DNA of 64,000 nt. Source: Hyphomicrobiales bacterium. Its GTDB lineage: Bacteria > Pseudomonadota > Alphaproteobacteria > Rhizobiales > Rhizobiaceae. The first letter of the stretch is position 1; the number at the start of each line of letters is the position of its first letter. The notes beneath the pieces are model-generated. The model was not told the origin of the DNA. It was given only the letters and a program-made list of their open reading frames with translations, and searched no databases. This document shows, in pieces, positions 42,827 to 52,379 of the stretch. The stretch lies in contig UCKM01000016.1 in NCBI GenBank assembly GCA_900473175.1, forward strand, positions 1-64,000. The letters run 5' to 3'. The translations under genes and the position numbers were made by a program.

Positions 42827-43750
42827 CTAGGCAGCACGCAGATCAATTCCGGCCGCGAAGGCGGCAATCAACTCCGGCAGATGGCCCGTTTCGAGCAGCG
42901 GCGCATGACCCTGTCCGGGCACATTGATTACCTGCAAAGCGGGATGGCGGCGGGCCATCTCATCGACTGTTGATTGTGCCAGCAGCGCGGTGTTCTCGCC
43001 GCGTATCACCAGCAATGCCAATTCGTTGAAGAGATCGAACTGTTCCCACATTGCTGGCAATTTTTTCGTAAAATCAATACCTTCGAACGTTTTTAGCAGG
43101 TTTTGGTCATAGTCGGGGCGGATCGTGCCGCGCTGTCTTCGATAGATCGCACGGGCAAAGCGCATCCAATCGGCCTCGGTAAGCGCCGGGAATGCTGGCC
43201 CGTGCACGCTGCGCAGCCGTTCTACCGCTTCGTCCCATGTTCTCGGGTTCCGCGAATTGCGCAGATATTGAATAATCTGCCGCAACCCCTCGGCTGTAAT
43301 TTCTGGTCCGATGTCGTTGAAGATGACGCCGGCGACACGCTGCGGCGCGGTTGCGGCCAGAATGTGTATAATGAAACCCCCACGCGACGTTCCAAGAAAG
43401 ACGGCGCGTTCGATACCCAGAAAATCGAGCCCGGCGATCACATCCTGCGCCTCGACGCGGATATTGTAATGCGACCAATCGGGGTCATAGGCCGAAAGCC
43501 CGCGCCCGCGATAGTCGAATGTCACGACGGTGCGAGGCGTACTCGGGTTCTGGGCGAGTAAGAGGGCGAGTTCGTGAAAATCGCGGCTGTTGCGGGTGAG
43601 GCCTGGCAGGCAGACCATTGGGAGTGCGCCGGTATCTTGGCGCGGACCGTAAACCCGTGCATAGAGCTTCAGCCCATCCGGTGCGTCAAATGTGACTTCG
43701 CGAAACTCCGCGGACAAAAGCTCAGCCCCGCCGTCCGGCGGACAAGTCAC
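42827..43750 (-). CDS. Alpha/beta hydrolase
   Basis: Cytosolic serine hydrolase of about 307 residues: VCLPGLTRNSRDFHELA (oxyanion region), DYRGRGLSAYDPDW, nucleophile Ser in LGTSRGGFI, acid near VIRGENTALL and His in VPGQGHAPLLE. The pattern is typical of epoxide-hydrolase/esterase-like rhizobial proteins. It starts at GTG 43750, inside the 3' end of the lytic transglycosylase gene (29-base overlap), so it is likely cotranscribed with it. Substrate unknown. A later start would remove the overlap but lose the N-terminal strand. Confidence 0.86.
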   Translation of the reverse strand: MTCPPDGGAELLSAEFREVTFDAPDGLKLYARVYGPRQDTGALPMVCLPGLTRNSRDFHELALLLAQNPSTPRTVVTFDYRGRGLSAYDPDWSHYNIRVEAQDVIAGLDFLGIERAVFLGTSRGGFIIHILAATAPQRVAGVIFNDIGPEITAEGLRQIIQYLRNSRNPRTWDEAVERLRSVHGPAFPALTEADWMRFARAIYRRQRGTIRPDYDQNLLKTFEGIDFTKKLPAMWEQFDLFNELALLVIRGENTALLAQSTVDEMARRHPALQVINVPGQGHAPLLETGHLPELIAAFAAGIDLRAA

Positions 43751-45830
43751 TTTCGATTTGTGCCTTGCCCGTAAGCCGTGCCTTATAGACCTCGTAATTC
43801 TCCATCACCCGCTGCACGTAATTGCGTGTCTCCGTATAGGGAATGCGCTCAATCCAGTCGACGACTTCATCGACCGGCTTACCGCGTGGATCGCCGTATC
43901 GTGCCACCCATTCATTGGCGCGTGTCGGACCGGCATTGTAGCCGGCAAAGGTAAGTACGTACGAACCATCAAATCGCGCGATCTGCTCGCCGAGGAATTT
44001 GGCGCCGAGTGTCGCATTGTACGCCGCATCATCCGTCAGCCTGTCCTTTGAATAGCTCATGCCGGCGCGCTGGGCGACGCCTTTTGCCGTTCCGGGCAGA
44101 AGCTGCAACAGTCCGCGTGCTCCGGCGCTCGAAACCGCACTGGGGTTGAATTCGCTTTCCTGTCGGGCGATTGCATAGGCGAGGGCGGCGCCAGAACCGG
44201 AAATATTGGCGTTGCCCGGGATAGCACCGACCGGATGCGACAGAGCGCCCACGTCGATGCCGCGCTGCGCCGCTGCCTTGCCGACGCGCAGCGCCACATA
44301 ATGGTTGCCCTTGCGCTCGGCCATGACGGCGAGCAGCGCCAGTTCTCCGGGGCTGTCGAGTTCCTGTGCCAGGCTCGAATAGAGCATGGCTGCGCGTGAA
44401 TCATAACCGGTATCTTCAAGCCTTTGGATCGCCCGCACGGCCTCGCGCTGCGCAAAGCGCGTTCGTTCGGCGTCAGTCGGCTTCGGATAGGGAAGTTGCA
44501 GGCCGGATTGTCCAAGTTTCGCCGCCGCAAGCTGCCCGTAGAATGTCGTGCCGTAGCGAGAGGCACGGCTGTAAAAGTCGCGTGCACTGCCAGTTGCGCC
44601 TGCTTCGGCGGCTCGGCCCATCCAGTAGTAGGCCCGCGATGCCGACATCGGCCGCGAGGAGATTTCGGCAATGCGGGCAAAATGCTTCTGGGCGGTGCTG
44701 GGATCGTTCAACCCGCGCAGCGCATACCAACCGGCGTGAAACTCAGCTTCCGCTGCCACCGAAGGTGTTTCGGCGCTGTGCATTGCGGCGACGCGGTACG
44801 CGCGCTTGACGTCGCCCTGGTCGAGCAATTCGCGCGAAAGCACCCGCCGCTCGGTCCACCAGGCATCCGGATCGACCAGCGCTGCCGCGTCGCGCGGTGC
44901 TGTTGCCATCACATCGGCGGCTTCACGGAATTTTTCCTGCCGGCGCAGATATTGCGCCTTGGCGTAGATGTAAGCGGGATTCTTTGCCCACGAGCCATTG
45001 ACGGCAGCAAGCTTCTTGCCCGCATCCGGGGATTTCTGCAGGACTGCGGCAAATGCCTGGAACAGCGCTTCCGCATTGGCGAGTTTGGCGACGCGGCCGG
45101 CCGATTTCACTTTGCCCTCGTAGAGCATGGTGAGCATGCGGGTCAGATGATCGTCGCGGGAGATGACCTGCGAGAACTCCTTGAGGATCATGATCTCCTG
45201 GCCGTCGTCGAGCTTTTTCGTCTGCCAGAATGGCCCGAGAATCTGCCGGGCCCGAGCCGCATTGCCGCTTGCGACATGTGCCCGCGCGAGGATTATGACG
45301 CCTTCGGTGGTTTGCGGAGGCGTGTTGCCAAAAGCATTGATGACGATCGAGGGAGCCGGATTCTCCTTGTAGAGGGCCCGTTCGGAATTGTTGCGGAACG
45401 TTGCCATGCCTGGCCACCCGGGAAGTTCAGCCGCCGCATGGGCAATCTCCGAACTTGGTATACCCGGTGCGTTCGAGAGACCGATCGCCCAGGTCAAGAT
45501 ATGGCGGTCTAACGCATCGATAGGCAGGCCATTGCGGATACCGAGTGCGCGCTGGACGTCGCCGGAGGAGAGAGCGTCAAGGCCACTCTTGAGGCTCCCT
45601 GCGATGGCGGATGGCTTCGATGGCTGCGTGATGCCGGCGGTCGTCACGGGGTCCGGCCTCGCCAGCACCGCCGCCGCAGCGCTCACGCGGGTCTGCGTCG
45701 ACGCGAAAGGCTTCAGCCCGGGCACGGGAACTGCAGCCGAAGGCACGGGATTCTGGGCATGGGAAGCCGTCGCCACCAGCGCAAGCGTGGACGCGAGAAG
45801 AACATGACGCAAAACAGAAGTTCTCAGCAT
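43722..45830 (-). CDS. slt: Soluble lytic murein transglycosylase
   Basis: Periplasmic peptidoglycan-cleaving enzyme of about 702 residues, making 1,6-anhydromuropeptides. After a signal peptide (LLASTLALVATASHAQ) come ~500 residues of alpha-helical superhelix (Slt70-like, with repeated RxAxxYAxRA-type helices) and a C-terminal GH23 lysozyme-like domain with the catalytic Glu in ARQESEFNPSAVSSAGARGLLQLLPGTA and later YNATLGAKFL and FAGYNAGPTRANEW. I chose ATG 45830 (MLRTSVLR). It lies divergent from dapA, as in related genomes. Confidence 0.95.
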   Translation of the reverse strand: MLRTSVLRHVLLASTLALVATASHAQNPVPSAAVPVPGLKPFASTQTRVSAAAAVLARPDPVTTAGITQPSKPSAIAGSLKSGLDALSSGDVQRALGIRNGLPIDALDRHILTWAIGLSNAPGIPSSEIAHAAAELPGWPGMATFRNNSERALYKENPAPSIVINAFGNTPPQTTEGVIILARAHVASGNAARARQILGPFWQTKKLDDGQEIMILKEFSQVISRDDHLTRMLTMLYEGKVKSAGRVAKLANAEALFQAFAAVLQKSPDAGKKLAAVNGSWAKNPAYIYAKAQYLRRQEKFREAADVMATAPRDAAALVDPDAWWTERRVLSRELLDQGDVKRAYRVAAMHSAETPSVAAEAEFHAGWYALRGLNDPSTAQKHFARIAEISSRPMSASRAYYWMGRAAEAGATGSARDFYSRASRYGTTFYGQLAAAKLGQSGLQLPYPKPTDAERTRFAQREAVRAIQRLEDTGYDSRAAMLYSSLAQELDSPGELALLAVMAERKGNHYVALRVGKAAAQRGIDVGALSHPVGAIPGNANISGSGAALAYAIARQESEFNPSAVSSAGARGLLQLLPGTAKGVAQRAGMSYSKDRLTDDAAYNATLGAKFLGEQIARFDGSYVLTFAGYNAGPTRANEWVARYGDPRGKPVDEVVDWIERIPYTETRNYVQRVMENYEVYKARLTGKAQIESDLSAGRRG

Positions 45831-46123
45831 ACAAATACCAGTTTGTTTGGAGCGGATGAGAGGGTCCCCCAATCCGTAGGAGATAATCAAGAGGATAATA
45901 GTGGCGGACGTATGAAAGCACTCTTAACAAAGGGTTAGCCTGATCATTTGCATTCGAATGATTGCAACGGGCCAGACCCCTCTCAGGCACGAGATATGTA
46001 TCAACTTGATGGATTTCATCAGGGAAATGAACTTGCCCCAAACGGCCCACGCGATTATGGTGCGCCACCTTTAGGGCCCCGCGAAGGCAAGGGGTCAACC
46101 AATATTCATACCGGAGTTTCCCA

Positions 46124-47005
46124 ATGCTGAAAGGCTCAATCACTGCTCTCGTCACGCCCTTCCTCGAGGATGGTTCGTTCGACGAGAAAGCCTTTCGCAA
46201 CTTTGTCGCCTGGCAGATTGCCGAGGGCACCAATGGGCTTGTGCCGGTTGGCACGACCGGTGAATCGCCGACATTGTCTCATGCTGAACACAAGCGCGTG
46301 GTCGAGGTCTGCATCGAAGAGGCTGCCGGAAAGGTTCCCGTGATTGCCGGAGCCGGCTCGAACAACACGCGCGAAGCGATTGAACTGGCACAGTTTTCCG
46401 AAAAGGCAGGGGCCGACGCCATTCTCGTGGTGACGCCCTATTACAATAAGCCGAACCAGCGCGGTCTCTATGCGCACTACAAGGCAATTGCCGAATCCGT
46501 TTCGCTGCCTATCATCATTTACAATATTCCGGGGCGGTCGATTATCGATATGACACCGGAGACGATGGGCCAGTTGGCTCACGACTTCAAAAACATCGCT
46601 GGCGTGAAGGATGCGACCGGCAAGATTGAGCGCGTGTCCGAGCAGCGGCTCACCTGCGGCAAGGATTTCATCCAGCTTTCGGGCGAGGACGCCACTGCAC
46701 TTGGCTTCAATGCTCATGGCGGCGTCGGTTGCATCTCCGTGACGTCCAATGTTGCGCCGCGCCTTTGCGCGGAATTTCAGGCTGCGACCCTTGCCGGCGA
46801 TTACAACAAGGCGCTGAATTTGCAGGATCGCTTGCTGCCTCTGCACAAGGCCTTGTTCATCGAACCAAACCCATCCGGCCCGAAATATGCGCTCGCCAAG
46901 CTCGGCAAGATGAAGAATTCGCTCCGTTCGCCGCTTGTCGGCATCGAAGCGGCGACCGCGGAGCGAATTGACCGCGCCATGCAGCATGCAGGGCTGATCA
47001 ACTGA
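46124..47005 (+). CDS. dapA: 4-Hydroxy-tetrahydrodipicolinate synthase
   Basis: First committed enzyme of the lysine/diaminopimelate branch: condenses pyruvate and aspartate semialdehyde. The 293-residue TIM barrel shows [12 protein letters not shown] (Thr-Thr for pyruvate binding), [17 protein letters not shown], the Tyr in IYNIPGRS and the Schiff-base Lys in AGVKDATG. The ATG at 46124 has GGAG six bases upstream. smpB follows after 31 bases, the arrangement common in Hyphomicrobiales. Confidence 0.97.
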   Translation: MLKGSITALVTPFLEDGSFDEKAFRNFVAWQIAEGTNGLVPVGTTGESPTLSHAEHKRVVEVCIEEAAGKVPVIAGAGSNNTREAIELAQFSEKAGADAILVVTPYYNKPNQRGLYAHYKAIAESVSLPIIIYNIPGRSIIDMTPETMGQLAHDFKNIAGVKDATGKIERVSEQRLTCGKDFIQLSGEDATALGFNAHGGVGCISVTSNVAPRLCAEFQAATLAGDYNKALNLQDRLLPLHKALFIEPNPSGPKYALAKLGKMKNSLRSPLVGIEAATAERIDRAMQHAGLIN

Positions 47006-47036
47006 CAAATCAGTTGAAAGGCACTATATAGCTCGC

Positions 47037-47525
47037 ATGAACAAGCCAAAATCTGCGTCAAAACCCACGACGGTCCGCAAGATCATTGCCGAGAACCGTA
47101 AAGCCCGCTTCAATTTCGAGATTCTCGACACGCTGGAGGCTGGCCTGGTGCTTGCCGGAACCGAGGTGAAGTCGCTCCGCCGCAATCAGTCGAACATCGC
47201 CGAAAGCTATGCGAGCTTCGAGAATGGCGAGTTCTGGCTGATCAATTCCTATATCCCCGAATACCTCCAGGCCAACCGCTTCAATCATGAACCGCGCCGT
47301 CACCGCAAGCTTCTGATCAGCAAGCGGGAAATGTCGCGGCTGGCACAGTCTGTAGATCGCGAGGGCATGACCGTGGTGCCGTTGAAGCTCTATTTCAACG
47401 ATCAGGGCAGAGCGAAGCTTGAAATCGCCGTTGCGCGCGGCAAGAAGCTGCACGACAAGCGTGAAACGGAAAAGCAGCGCGACTGGAATCGCGAGAAATC
47501 ACGGCTACTGCGCGACCGCGGGTAA
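47037..47525 (+). CDS. smpB: SsrA-binding protein
   Basis: Delivers tmRNA to stalled ribosomes in trans-translation. At 162 residues it is of standard length, with the core [50 protein letters not shown] and the basic C-terminus [18 protein letters not shown]. The start at 47037 is close behind dapA with only a weak ribosome site. Confidence 0.97.
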   Translation: MNKPKSASKPTTVRKIIAENRKARFNFEILDTLEAGLVLAGTEVKSLRRNQSNIAESYASFENGEFWLINSYIPEYLQANRFNHEPRRHRKLLISKREMSRLAQSVDREGMTVVPLKLYFNDQGRAKLEIAVARGKKLHDKRETEKQRDWNREKSRLLRDRG

Positions 47526-47546
47526 TTTACATTCAGACTCGATGAA

Positions 47547-47771
47547 TCATTTGGCGTGCGTGGCGTGGTCGGCCCGTGGCTCGATCGATGCATCCGTAGG
47601 CGTTGGACAAAAGTATAGCTTCCCATTTCCATAACCACATGCTTCACTAGTGAAGGTTTTATTCATATTGCAGTCGGTGTTAGCGGAAGCTCCAATGGAT
47701 TTTATAAATTGCCGGGCGTCAATTGTGACGCGGTCCACGTCATTCATTCTTCTCACTACAACCGATTGCAC
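47547..47771 (-). CDS. Possible small Cys-containing protein (74 aa)
   Basis: In the 378-base gap between smpB and the GH43-like gene the minus strand has a frame with TDCNMNKTFTSEACGYGNGKLYF: three cysteines in a Gly/Asn/Thr-rich stretch, protein-like but with only weak ribosome-binding bases (GAGAAG) before an internal ATG near 47747. No family recognised; it could be a fragment. The rest of 47526-47903 must contain the promoter of the next gene. Confidence 0.25.
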   Translation of the reverse strand: MQSVVVRRMNDVDRVTIDARQFIKSIGASANTDCNMNKTFTSEACGYGNGKLYFCPTPTDASIEPRADHATHAK

Positions 47772-47903
47772 CTGAATTGTTCAGGCGCGGGCGGCTCCGC
47801 CTGGGCATATCTCGTAGATTTTCAGTTCGGTCATCCGTCTGAAATCAAAGAGCTGCGTTTATGTGCCTGTCCCGCTTGGATAGGCAATTCGGGAGGAGAA
47901 TTT

Positions 47904-50198
47904 ATGAGAAAACAGTTATTTGCGAGGCTGACATGTGCAGCTTCGATGGCAGCGCTGTTAGTGGCGCCTATGGGATTGGCATGCGCCGCCGACGCGCAGC
48001 AATCGTCCAAATCGACATTTGAAATACCCTTCGTCGATGTTTCGGCGACGTCTTTGCAAACATTGGCAAGTCCCACGATTCCTGGCCCGGGGAAATATTC
48101 AAACGACCACACCGTCATCAAAGGCAAAGATGGCAATTGGCATGTTATCGGCATAACTGGCGGTGGTAATGGGTATGAGAAATCTTTCTATCACACGATT
48201 CTAACGCAGCTCTATCCACCCGTTGTTAAGGAGGGCGGCACTGGCGACTATGTAAATGTGACTGCAAAGGGGGAGGCTCCAGCAGTCGCAGCTTATAAGG
48301 ACACGAAAGAACAATCATGCGCGGCATGGGCGCCCTCCTCAATCATGAAGGACGGCACAGCCTATCTTTTCTTTAGAAGCGACCGCGATCAGAGTGGTAT
48401 GTGTACTCGTAGTTCGAGCCGCCTCGAAGTGCTCACGTCGACGGACCCCACCTTGCAGATCTGGAAATCTGTCAACATCTATCCGGCACAAGACACGCCT
48501 ACGTTCGGTGTAAAGGTTACAGGTACTCCCGAAGGCTTGCTGGCCTCCGACGGAACGTGGCCCGATCCCAGTCCATCTAAAACCGGCTGGCCTTTCGATT
48601 TCCGCGATCCGGGCATCCTTCAGAATGACGACGGCAGTTATTTGCTCTATTCGACGGCGCATGATGCTGTCAGCGGGCACAGTGTGGTCGCCGTTCACAA
48701 ATCCTCTGACCTCTTGAACTGGACATTTGCTGGCACTGCTCTAAAGCTTGGGACTGGTGCAGTTGAAGCTCCTTGGGGATCGACCGAGTCGCCATTCGTC
48801 TTCAAGCGGGGCGATTGGTATTACCTCTCAACAACCGTCACGGGCAGCGATCCTGGTAGCTACCACGACACCGTGGTCTTTCGCTCCAAGGATCCCCTGA
48901 ATTTCGGCACATATGGTGGTGAAGACAGGCCATCCCAAGACACGCAGCTCGTTGCCAAACTGCCGTTGCACGCACCCGAATATGTTGAAGACAATGGCAA
49001 GACATATGTGACCACCAGTGGGTGGGAAAACAATTCCATCTATGATCAAGCCAAGCATGGTGTCGCAATCGCCCCGCTTTATTGGGAATCGGCCTTGCCA
49101 ACCAACGGTTTGCAGCTCGCTTATGCCTTCGATGACGCCATCGTATCAAAGAGCATTACCGACGGCTCCGGGAAAAAGAACGATGGAACCATAGCCAACG
49201 CCGCTACGAGTGCTGTTGCCGGGGTTACCGGAAATGCGCTGTCATTGGCGGGGGGCGACTATGTCAAAACGCCAGAAATCGCACTGACCGGCGATTTCAC
49301 CCTGGCGGGTTGGATAAAAGTCAATCGCAATCCAGACAACAGGGATGGATTGTTCCATTCGAAGGAAGGTTTCGACGTCAACCTCTATCAGAGCCTGCCC
49401 AGGCTATATGTCGGCGGCGGTGCGGATGTTGCAACGTCGGCATTTCCAGTCAACAGCGGCACCTGGACCCATATTGCCGTCACCCGATCGAACAAGGACA
49501 TCACCCTCTACCTCAACGGCCTCAAGGCCGGGGCGGGACGATGGGAACAGGTCAAAACCTTCACCGTGGACAGTGTTGGTAAAACAGTCGCCGGCAGTCT
49601 GGATGGAGCGCTTGACGACGTCCGGGTCTATAATCGGTCGCTCAATTCGCTGGAGGTCAACAATCTCGTCCAGGCCTCGGCCATCGTGAGCGGCACAAAG
49701 ACGACGCCGCTCATCGCCTTGAACAAGGCTTTCACCATGGCTGGTTGGGTGAATATAACGCGCACTAGTCCCTCGAACGCCGATGGGCTTTTCCATGGAA
49801 CCGGCGGCATGGACCTGAATTTTTACCAGGGTTATCCGAGACTTTACGCGGGGCCAGATGGTGACAAGGCGGTTTCAAAGACGGCCGTTGCGGCCAACAC
49901 CTGGACTCATATAGGCGTAACGAGGGACAGTGCCAACGTCGTGACAATGTATGTCAATGGTGTTGCGACCGGCACCGGCACCTGGGACAAGACGTTCGGT
50001 CTGGATGCAATCGGTAGAGGGACGGCCGGCAAACTACAGGGCAGTATCGCAGGCGTGAGCGTCCAGACACAGGCGCGTACCGCGGATCAGATCAAAGCCG
50101 ATGCCGCAAATACCAACGCGCAGAAATTACTGTATGTAACCCAAAACTCCCTTGGCACCTGCGGTCCAGACGATACCAACGGGCCTTGCCCGCAATAG
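47904..50198 (+). CDS. Secreted GH43-like glycosidase with two LamG domains
   Basis: Large exported protein of 764 residues. ATG 47904 has GGAGGAG seven bases upstream and starts a Sec signal peptide (LTCAASMAALLVAPMGLACAADA). Residues ~45-390 look like a five-bladed beta-propeller of the GH43/GH32/GH68 type: NDHTVIKGKDGNWH, CAAWAPSSIMKDGTAYLFFRS, DFRDPGILQNDDGSYLLYST and GSTESPFVFKRGDWYYL, with acidic residues in the right places. Two LamG/concanavalin-like domains follow (about 400-560 and 570-740), sharing FTLAGWIKVN/FTMAGWVNIT, DGLFH and TWTHI. Likely role: binding and cutting a polysaccharide outside the cell. The long open frame upstream to 47709 is not used. Confidence 0.86.
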   Translation: MRKQLFARLTCAASMAALLVAPMGLACAADAQQSSKSTFEIPFVDVSATSLQTLASPTIPGPGKYSNDHTVIKGKDGNWHVIGITGGGNGYEKSFYHTILTQLYPPVVKEGGTGDYVNVTAKGEAPAVAAYKDTKEQSCAAWAPSSIMKDGTAYLFFRSDRDQSGMCTRSSSRLEVLTSTDPTLQIWKSVNIYPAQDTPTFGVKVTGTPEGLLASDGTWPDPSPSKTGWPFDFRDPGILQNDDGSYLLYSTAHDAVSGHSVVAVHKSSDLLNWTFAGTALKLGTGAVEAPWGSTESPFVFKRGDWYYLSTTVTGSDPGSYHDTVVFRSKDPLNFGTYGGEDRPSQDTQLVAKLPLHAPEYVEDNGKTYVTTSGWENNSIYDQAKHGVAIAPLYWESALPTNGLQLAYAFDDAIVSKSITDGSGKKNDGTIANAATSAVAGVTGNALSLAGGDYVKTPEIALTGDFTLAGWIKVNRNPDNRDGLFHSKEGFDVNLYQSLPRLYVGGGADVATSAFPVNSGTWTHIAVTRSNKDITLYLNGLKAGAGRWEQVKTFTVDSVGKTVAGSLDGALDDVRVYNRSLNSLEVNNLVQASAIVSGTKTTPLIALNKAFTMAGWVNITRTSPSNADGLFHGTGGMDLNFYQGYPRLYAGPDGDKAVSKTAVAANTWTHIGVTRDSANVVTMYVNGVATGTGTWDKTFGLDAIGRGTAGKLQGSIAGVSVQTQARTADQIKADAANTNAQKLLYVTQNSLGTCGPDDTNGPCPQ

Positions 50199-50244
50199 AA
50201 GCGGATCGCTGCCCGCTTTGCCGGTTCCGGCTTCTGATGCCAAC

Positions 50245-50267
50245 GACAAGCCCCTGAGGGGCTTGTC
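50245..50267. terminator. Hairpin between convergent GH43-like and uracil-DNA glycosylase genes
   Basis: GACAAGCCCC and GGGGCTTGTC form a perfect 10-bp stem around a three-base TGA loop, 47 bases past the plus-strand stop and overlapping the stop of the minus-strand gene. It probably ends both transcripts; neither side has a strong T-run. Confidence 0.75.
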
Positions 50268-50949
50268 AACCATGTGAGCTACCCGGGGCTACACCATCGA
50301 GATAGCGGCGGACATCGCTGAATACATCCTTGAACATCGCCTCGGTCAGGCGACCGGTATTGGTGTTGTAGCGCGAGCAATGGTAGCTCGAGAATATCCG
50401 GACATTCCCCACAGCCGCTTGCCCGCCATGGCTGAACGGAAAGGCCGAAACCGGTTGCTTGAATGCCCTAATCGTCGATTGATGTGCGATTGTGCCAAGC
50501 GTGACGATAGCGCGCAGATTGGCAAATTGCGCGATGGTTGGCGTAAGGAAACGGCGGCAATTGCTGATCTCACCGCCTACCGGCTTGTTTTCCGGCGGAA
50601 CACACCTCACCGCATTGGTGATAGCAGCATCGATGAGCTCGAGGCCGTCATCCGGCCGCGCCGCGAAGGTGCCGCGAGAAAAACCGAATTCGTTCAGCGT
50701 GCCATAGAGAAGATCGCCGGCATAGTCGCCCGTGAACGGCCGCCCCGTGCGGTTGGCGCCGCGCAAGCCGGGTGCAAGACCGACAATGAGAAGTCTGACC
50801 GATTCGACGCCACCTGCCGGAAGGAAGCTCGGGACTGGCGCATTGTGCCAGCCAGGCTCCTTCAGCCGCCACTCGGCTATGAAGTCATGCAGGCGCGTAC
50901 AGATCGGGCAGTCCGGAGAAGGCTCCGGACCGGTCGCGGTTGCGATCAA
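50266..50949 (-). CDS. Uracil-DNA glycosylase, Fe-S family (type 5)
   Basis: Base-excision repair enzyme removing uracil from DNA. Of 227 residues; the N-terminal CPICTR and later AVRCVPPENKP/EISNCRRF provide the four Cys of a 4Fe-4S cluster. The GLAPGLRGANRTGRPFTGDYAG motif and SYHCSRYNTNTGRL near the end match the UDGb/family-5 type rather than family 4. It overlaps the upstream NYN gene by four bases (ATGA), so they are translationally coupled. Confidence 0.92.
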   Translation of the reverse strand: MIATATGPEPSPDCPICTRLHDFIAEWRLKEPGWHNAPVPSFLPAGGVESVRLLIVGLAPGLRGANRTGRPFTGDYAGDLLYGTLNEFGFSRGTFAARPDDGLELIDAAITNAVRCVPPENKPVGGEISNCRRFLTPTIAQFANLRAIVTLGTIAHQSTIRAFKQPVSAFPFSHGGQAAVGNVRIFSSYHCSRYNTNTGRLTEAMFKDVFSDVRRYLDGVAPGSSHG

Positions 50950-51518
50950 TAATCGACCTGTTCTTCTTCGACGCGGCGTGGTGTGCGCTCGGATGGCTCG
51001 CGGCCGATTTCGGCGCGCAGCGACGTCAGGTCGATGAAGTGATCGGCTTGGCGGCGCAACTCATCTGAGATCATCGGCGGCTGCGTCGACAGCGTCGAAA
51101 CGACGCTGACCTTGCGGCCCTTGCGCTGGAGCGCCTCGACCAGCGAACGGAAATCGCCATCACCGGAGAAGATCACGAAATGGTCAACTGTGTCGGTCAG
51201 CAGCATGGCATCGACGGCAAGTTCAATGTCCATATTGCCCTTGATCTTGCGGCGACCGGCGGAATCCGTGAACTCCTTCGCAGGCTTGGTAACAACCTTG
51301 TAGCCATTGTAGTCGAGCCAATCGATCAACGGGCGGATCGAAGAATACTCCTGATCTTCAACCAGGGCCGTATAATAATACGCCCGCAACAGGTATCCGC
51401 GCTTTTGGAAAGCAGTAAGGAGCTTGCGATAGTCGATATCGAATCCGAGTACCTTGGAAGCCGCATAGAGATTCGCGCCGTCAATGAACAAGACGATCTT
51501 TTCTCGTGGATCAAACAT
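50946..51518 (-). CDS. NYN-domain (LabA/DUF88) nuclease-like protein
   Basis: A 190-residue PIN-like protein: FDPREKIVLFIDGANLYAASK, KGNMDIELAVDAML and HFVIFSGDGDFRSLVEALQRKG carry the acidic residues of the NYN active site. Such proteins are believed to be RNases. I chose ATG 51518 (MFDPREK); an ATG six codons earlier also exists. It is divergent from rpoZ across a 298-base gap. Conserved in this position in the order. Confidence 0.9.
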   Translation of the reverse strand: MFDPREKIVLFIDGANLYAASKVLGFDIDYRKLLTAFQKRGYLLRAYYYTALVEDQEYSSIRPLIDWLDYNGYKVVTKPAKEFTDSAGRRKIKGNMDIELAVDAMLLTDTVDHFVIFSGDGDFRSLVEALQRKGRKVSVVSTLSTQPPMISDELRRQADHFIDLTSLRAEIGREPSERTPRRVEEEQVDY

Positions 51519-51816
51519 TATAATGTTCCGTTTCAAAAATCTGAGCTTAACTTCAATTCAGCTTGCAGGTTGTAAAGCCAGATCTGAACTTATACGAAAG
51601 TAGGGTATTTAGTACGTCGCGTCGAGGCAAAAGCCAATAGGTTCGTTGAGATTTTGTCGTTAATCCGGGACAAGCCTGCTCAACTTTGCGCGATGCATTC
51701 GGTGCGTTCGTTGGTAGTGTCAAAATGCATCGACCGCTTTTGCTTGTTTTTTGCTCGCAACCGCGTTATGTCGGCACTAATCCGCTAATTCAGTAAAAAA
51801 TGAAAGGGGCAGCTTA

Positions 51817-52218
51817 ATGGCCCGCGTCACTGTTGAAGATTGCGTTGATAAGGTCGAGAACCGGTTTGAACTGGTCCTTCTCGCCAGTCATCGTGCGCGC
51901 CTCATTTCGCAAGGCGCAGCGATCACGATCGATCGCGATAATGACAAGAATCCGGTCGTTGCATTGCGTGAGATCGCAGACGAAACCTTGTCGCCCGGCG
52001 ACCTCAAGGAAGACCTGATCCATTCGCTGCAGAAGCACGTCGAAGTCGACGAGCCCGAAGCGGTTGCAGTGCCCCAGGTAACGGCTGGCAATGATGAAGT
52101 GACCGAAGCCGTCGAAGTCGACGCCGACGATAACATCTCGTTCGACTCGATGTCGGAAGAGGAATTGCTGGCCGGCATCGAAGGCCTCGTGGCCCCGGAA
52201 AAGAGCGACGACTACTAA
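51817..52218 (+). CDS. rpoZ: RNA polymerase omega subunit
   Basis: Small RNA polymerase subunit that aids beta' folding and, in many bacteria, ppGpp binding. The 133-residue protein starts [29 protein letters not shown], with the signature [14 protein letters not shown]; the C-terminus is acidic and variable. AAAGGGGCAG precedes the ATG at 51817. A terminator follows at 52269-52301, before rsh. Confidence 0.96.
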   Translation: MARVTVEDCVDKVENRFELVLLASHRARLISQGAAITIDRDNDKNPVVALREIADETLSPGDLKEDLIHSLQKHVEVDEPEAVAVPQVTAGNDEVTEAVEVDADDNISFDSMSEEELLAGIEGLVAPEKSDDY

Positions 52219-52268
52219 GTCAAAAAGTCGCGTTTGAAGCGCGGCAGATGGCCGATCCAGGCTTTTTG

Positions 52269-52301
52269 ATGCGTCGCAGTTTCTGCGGCGCATTATTTTT
52301 G
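52269..52301 (+). terminator. Rho-independent terminator after rpoZ
   Basis: ATGCGTCGCA and TGCGGCGCAT form a 10-bp stem (one G-T pair) around GTTTC, followed by TATTTTT. Confidence 0.85.
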
Positions 52302-52379
52302 TGGCGTGGTGATGCAATTACCATATAGGCGACGTAACAATTTGGTCGCTGTTCAATTCTGTGTGTGAGGCCTTCGTCC

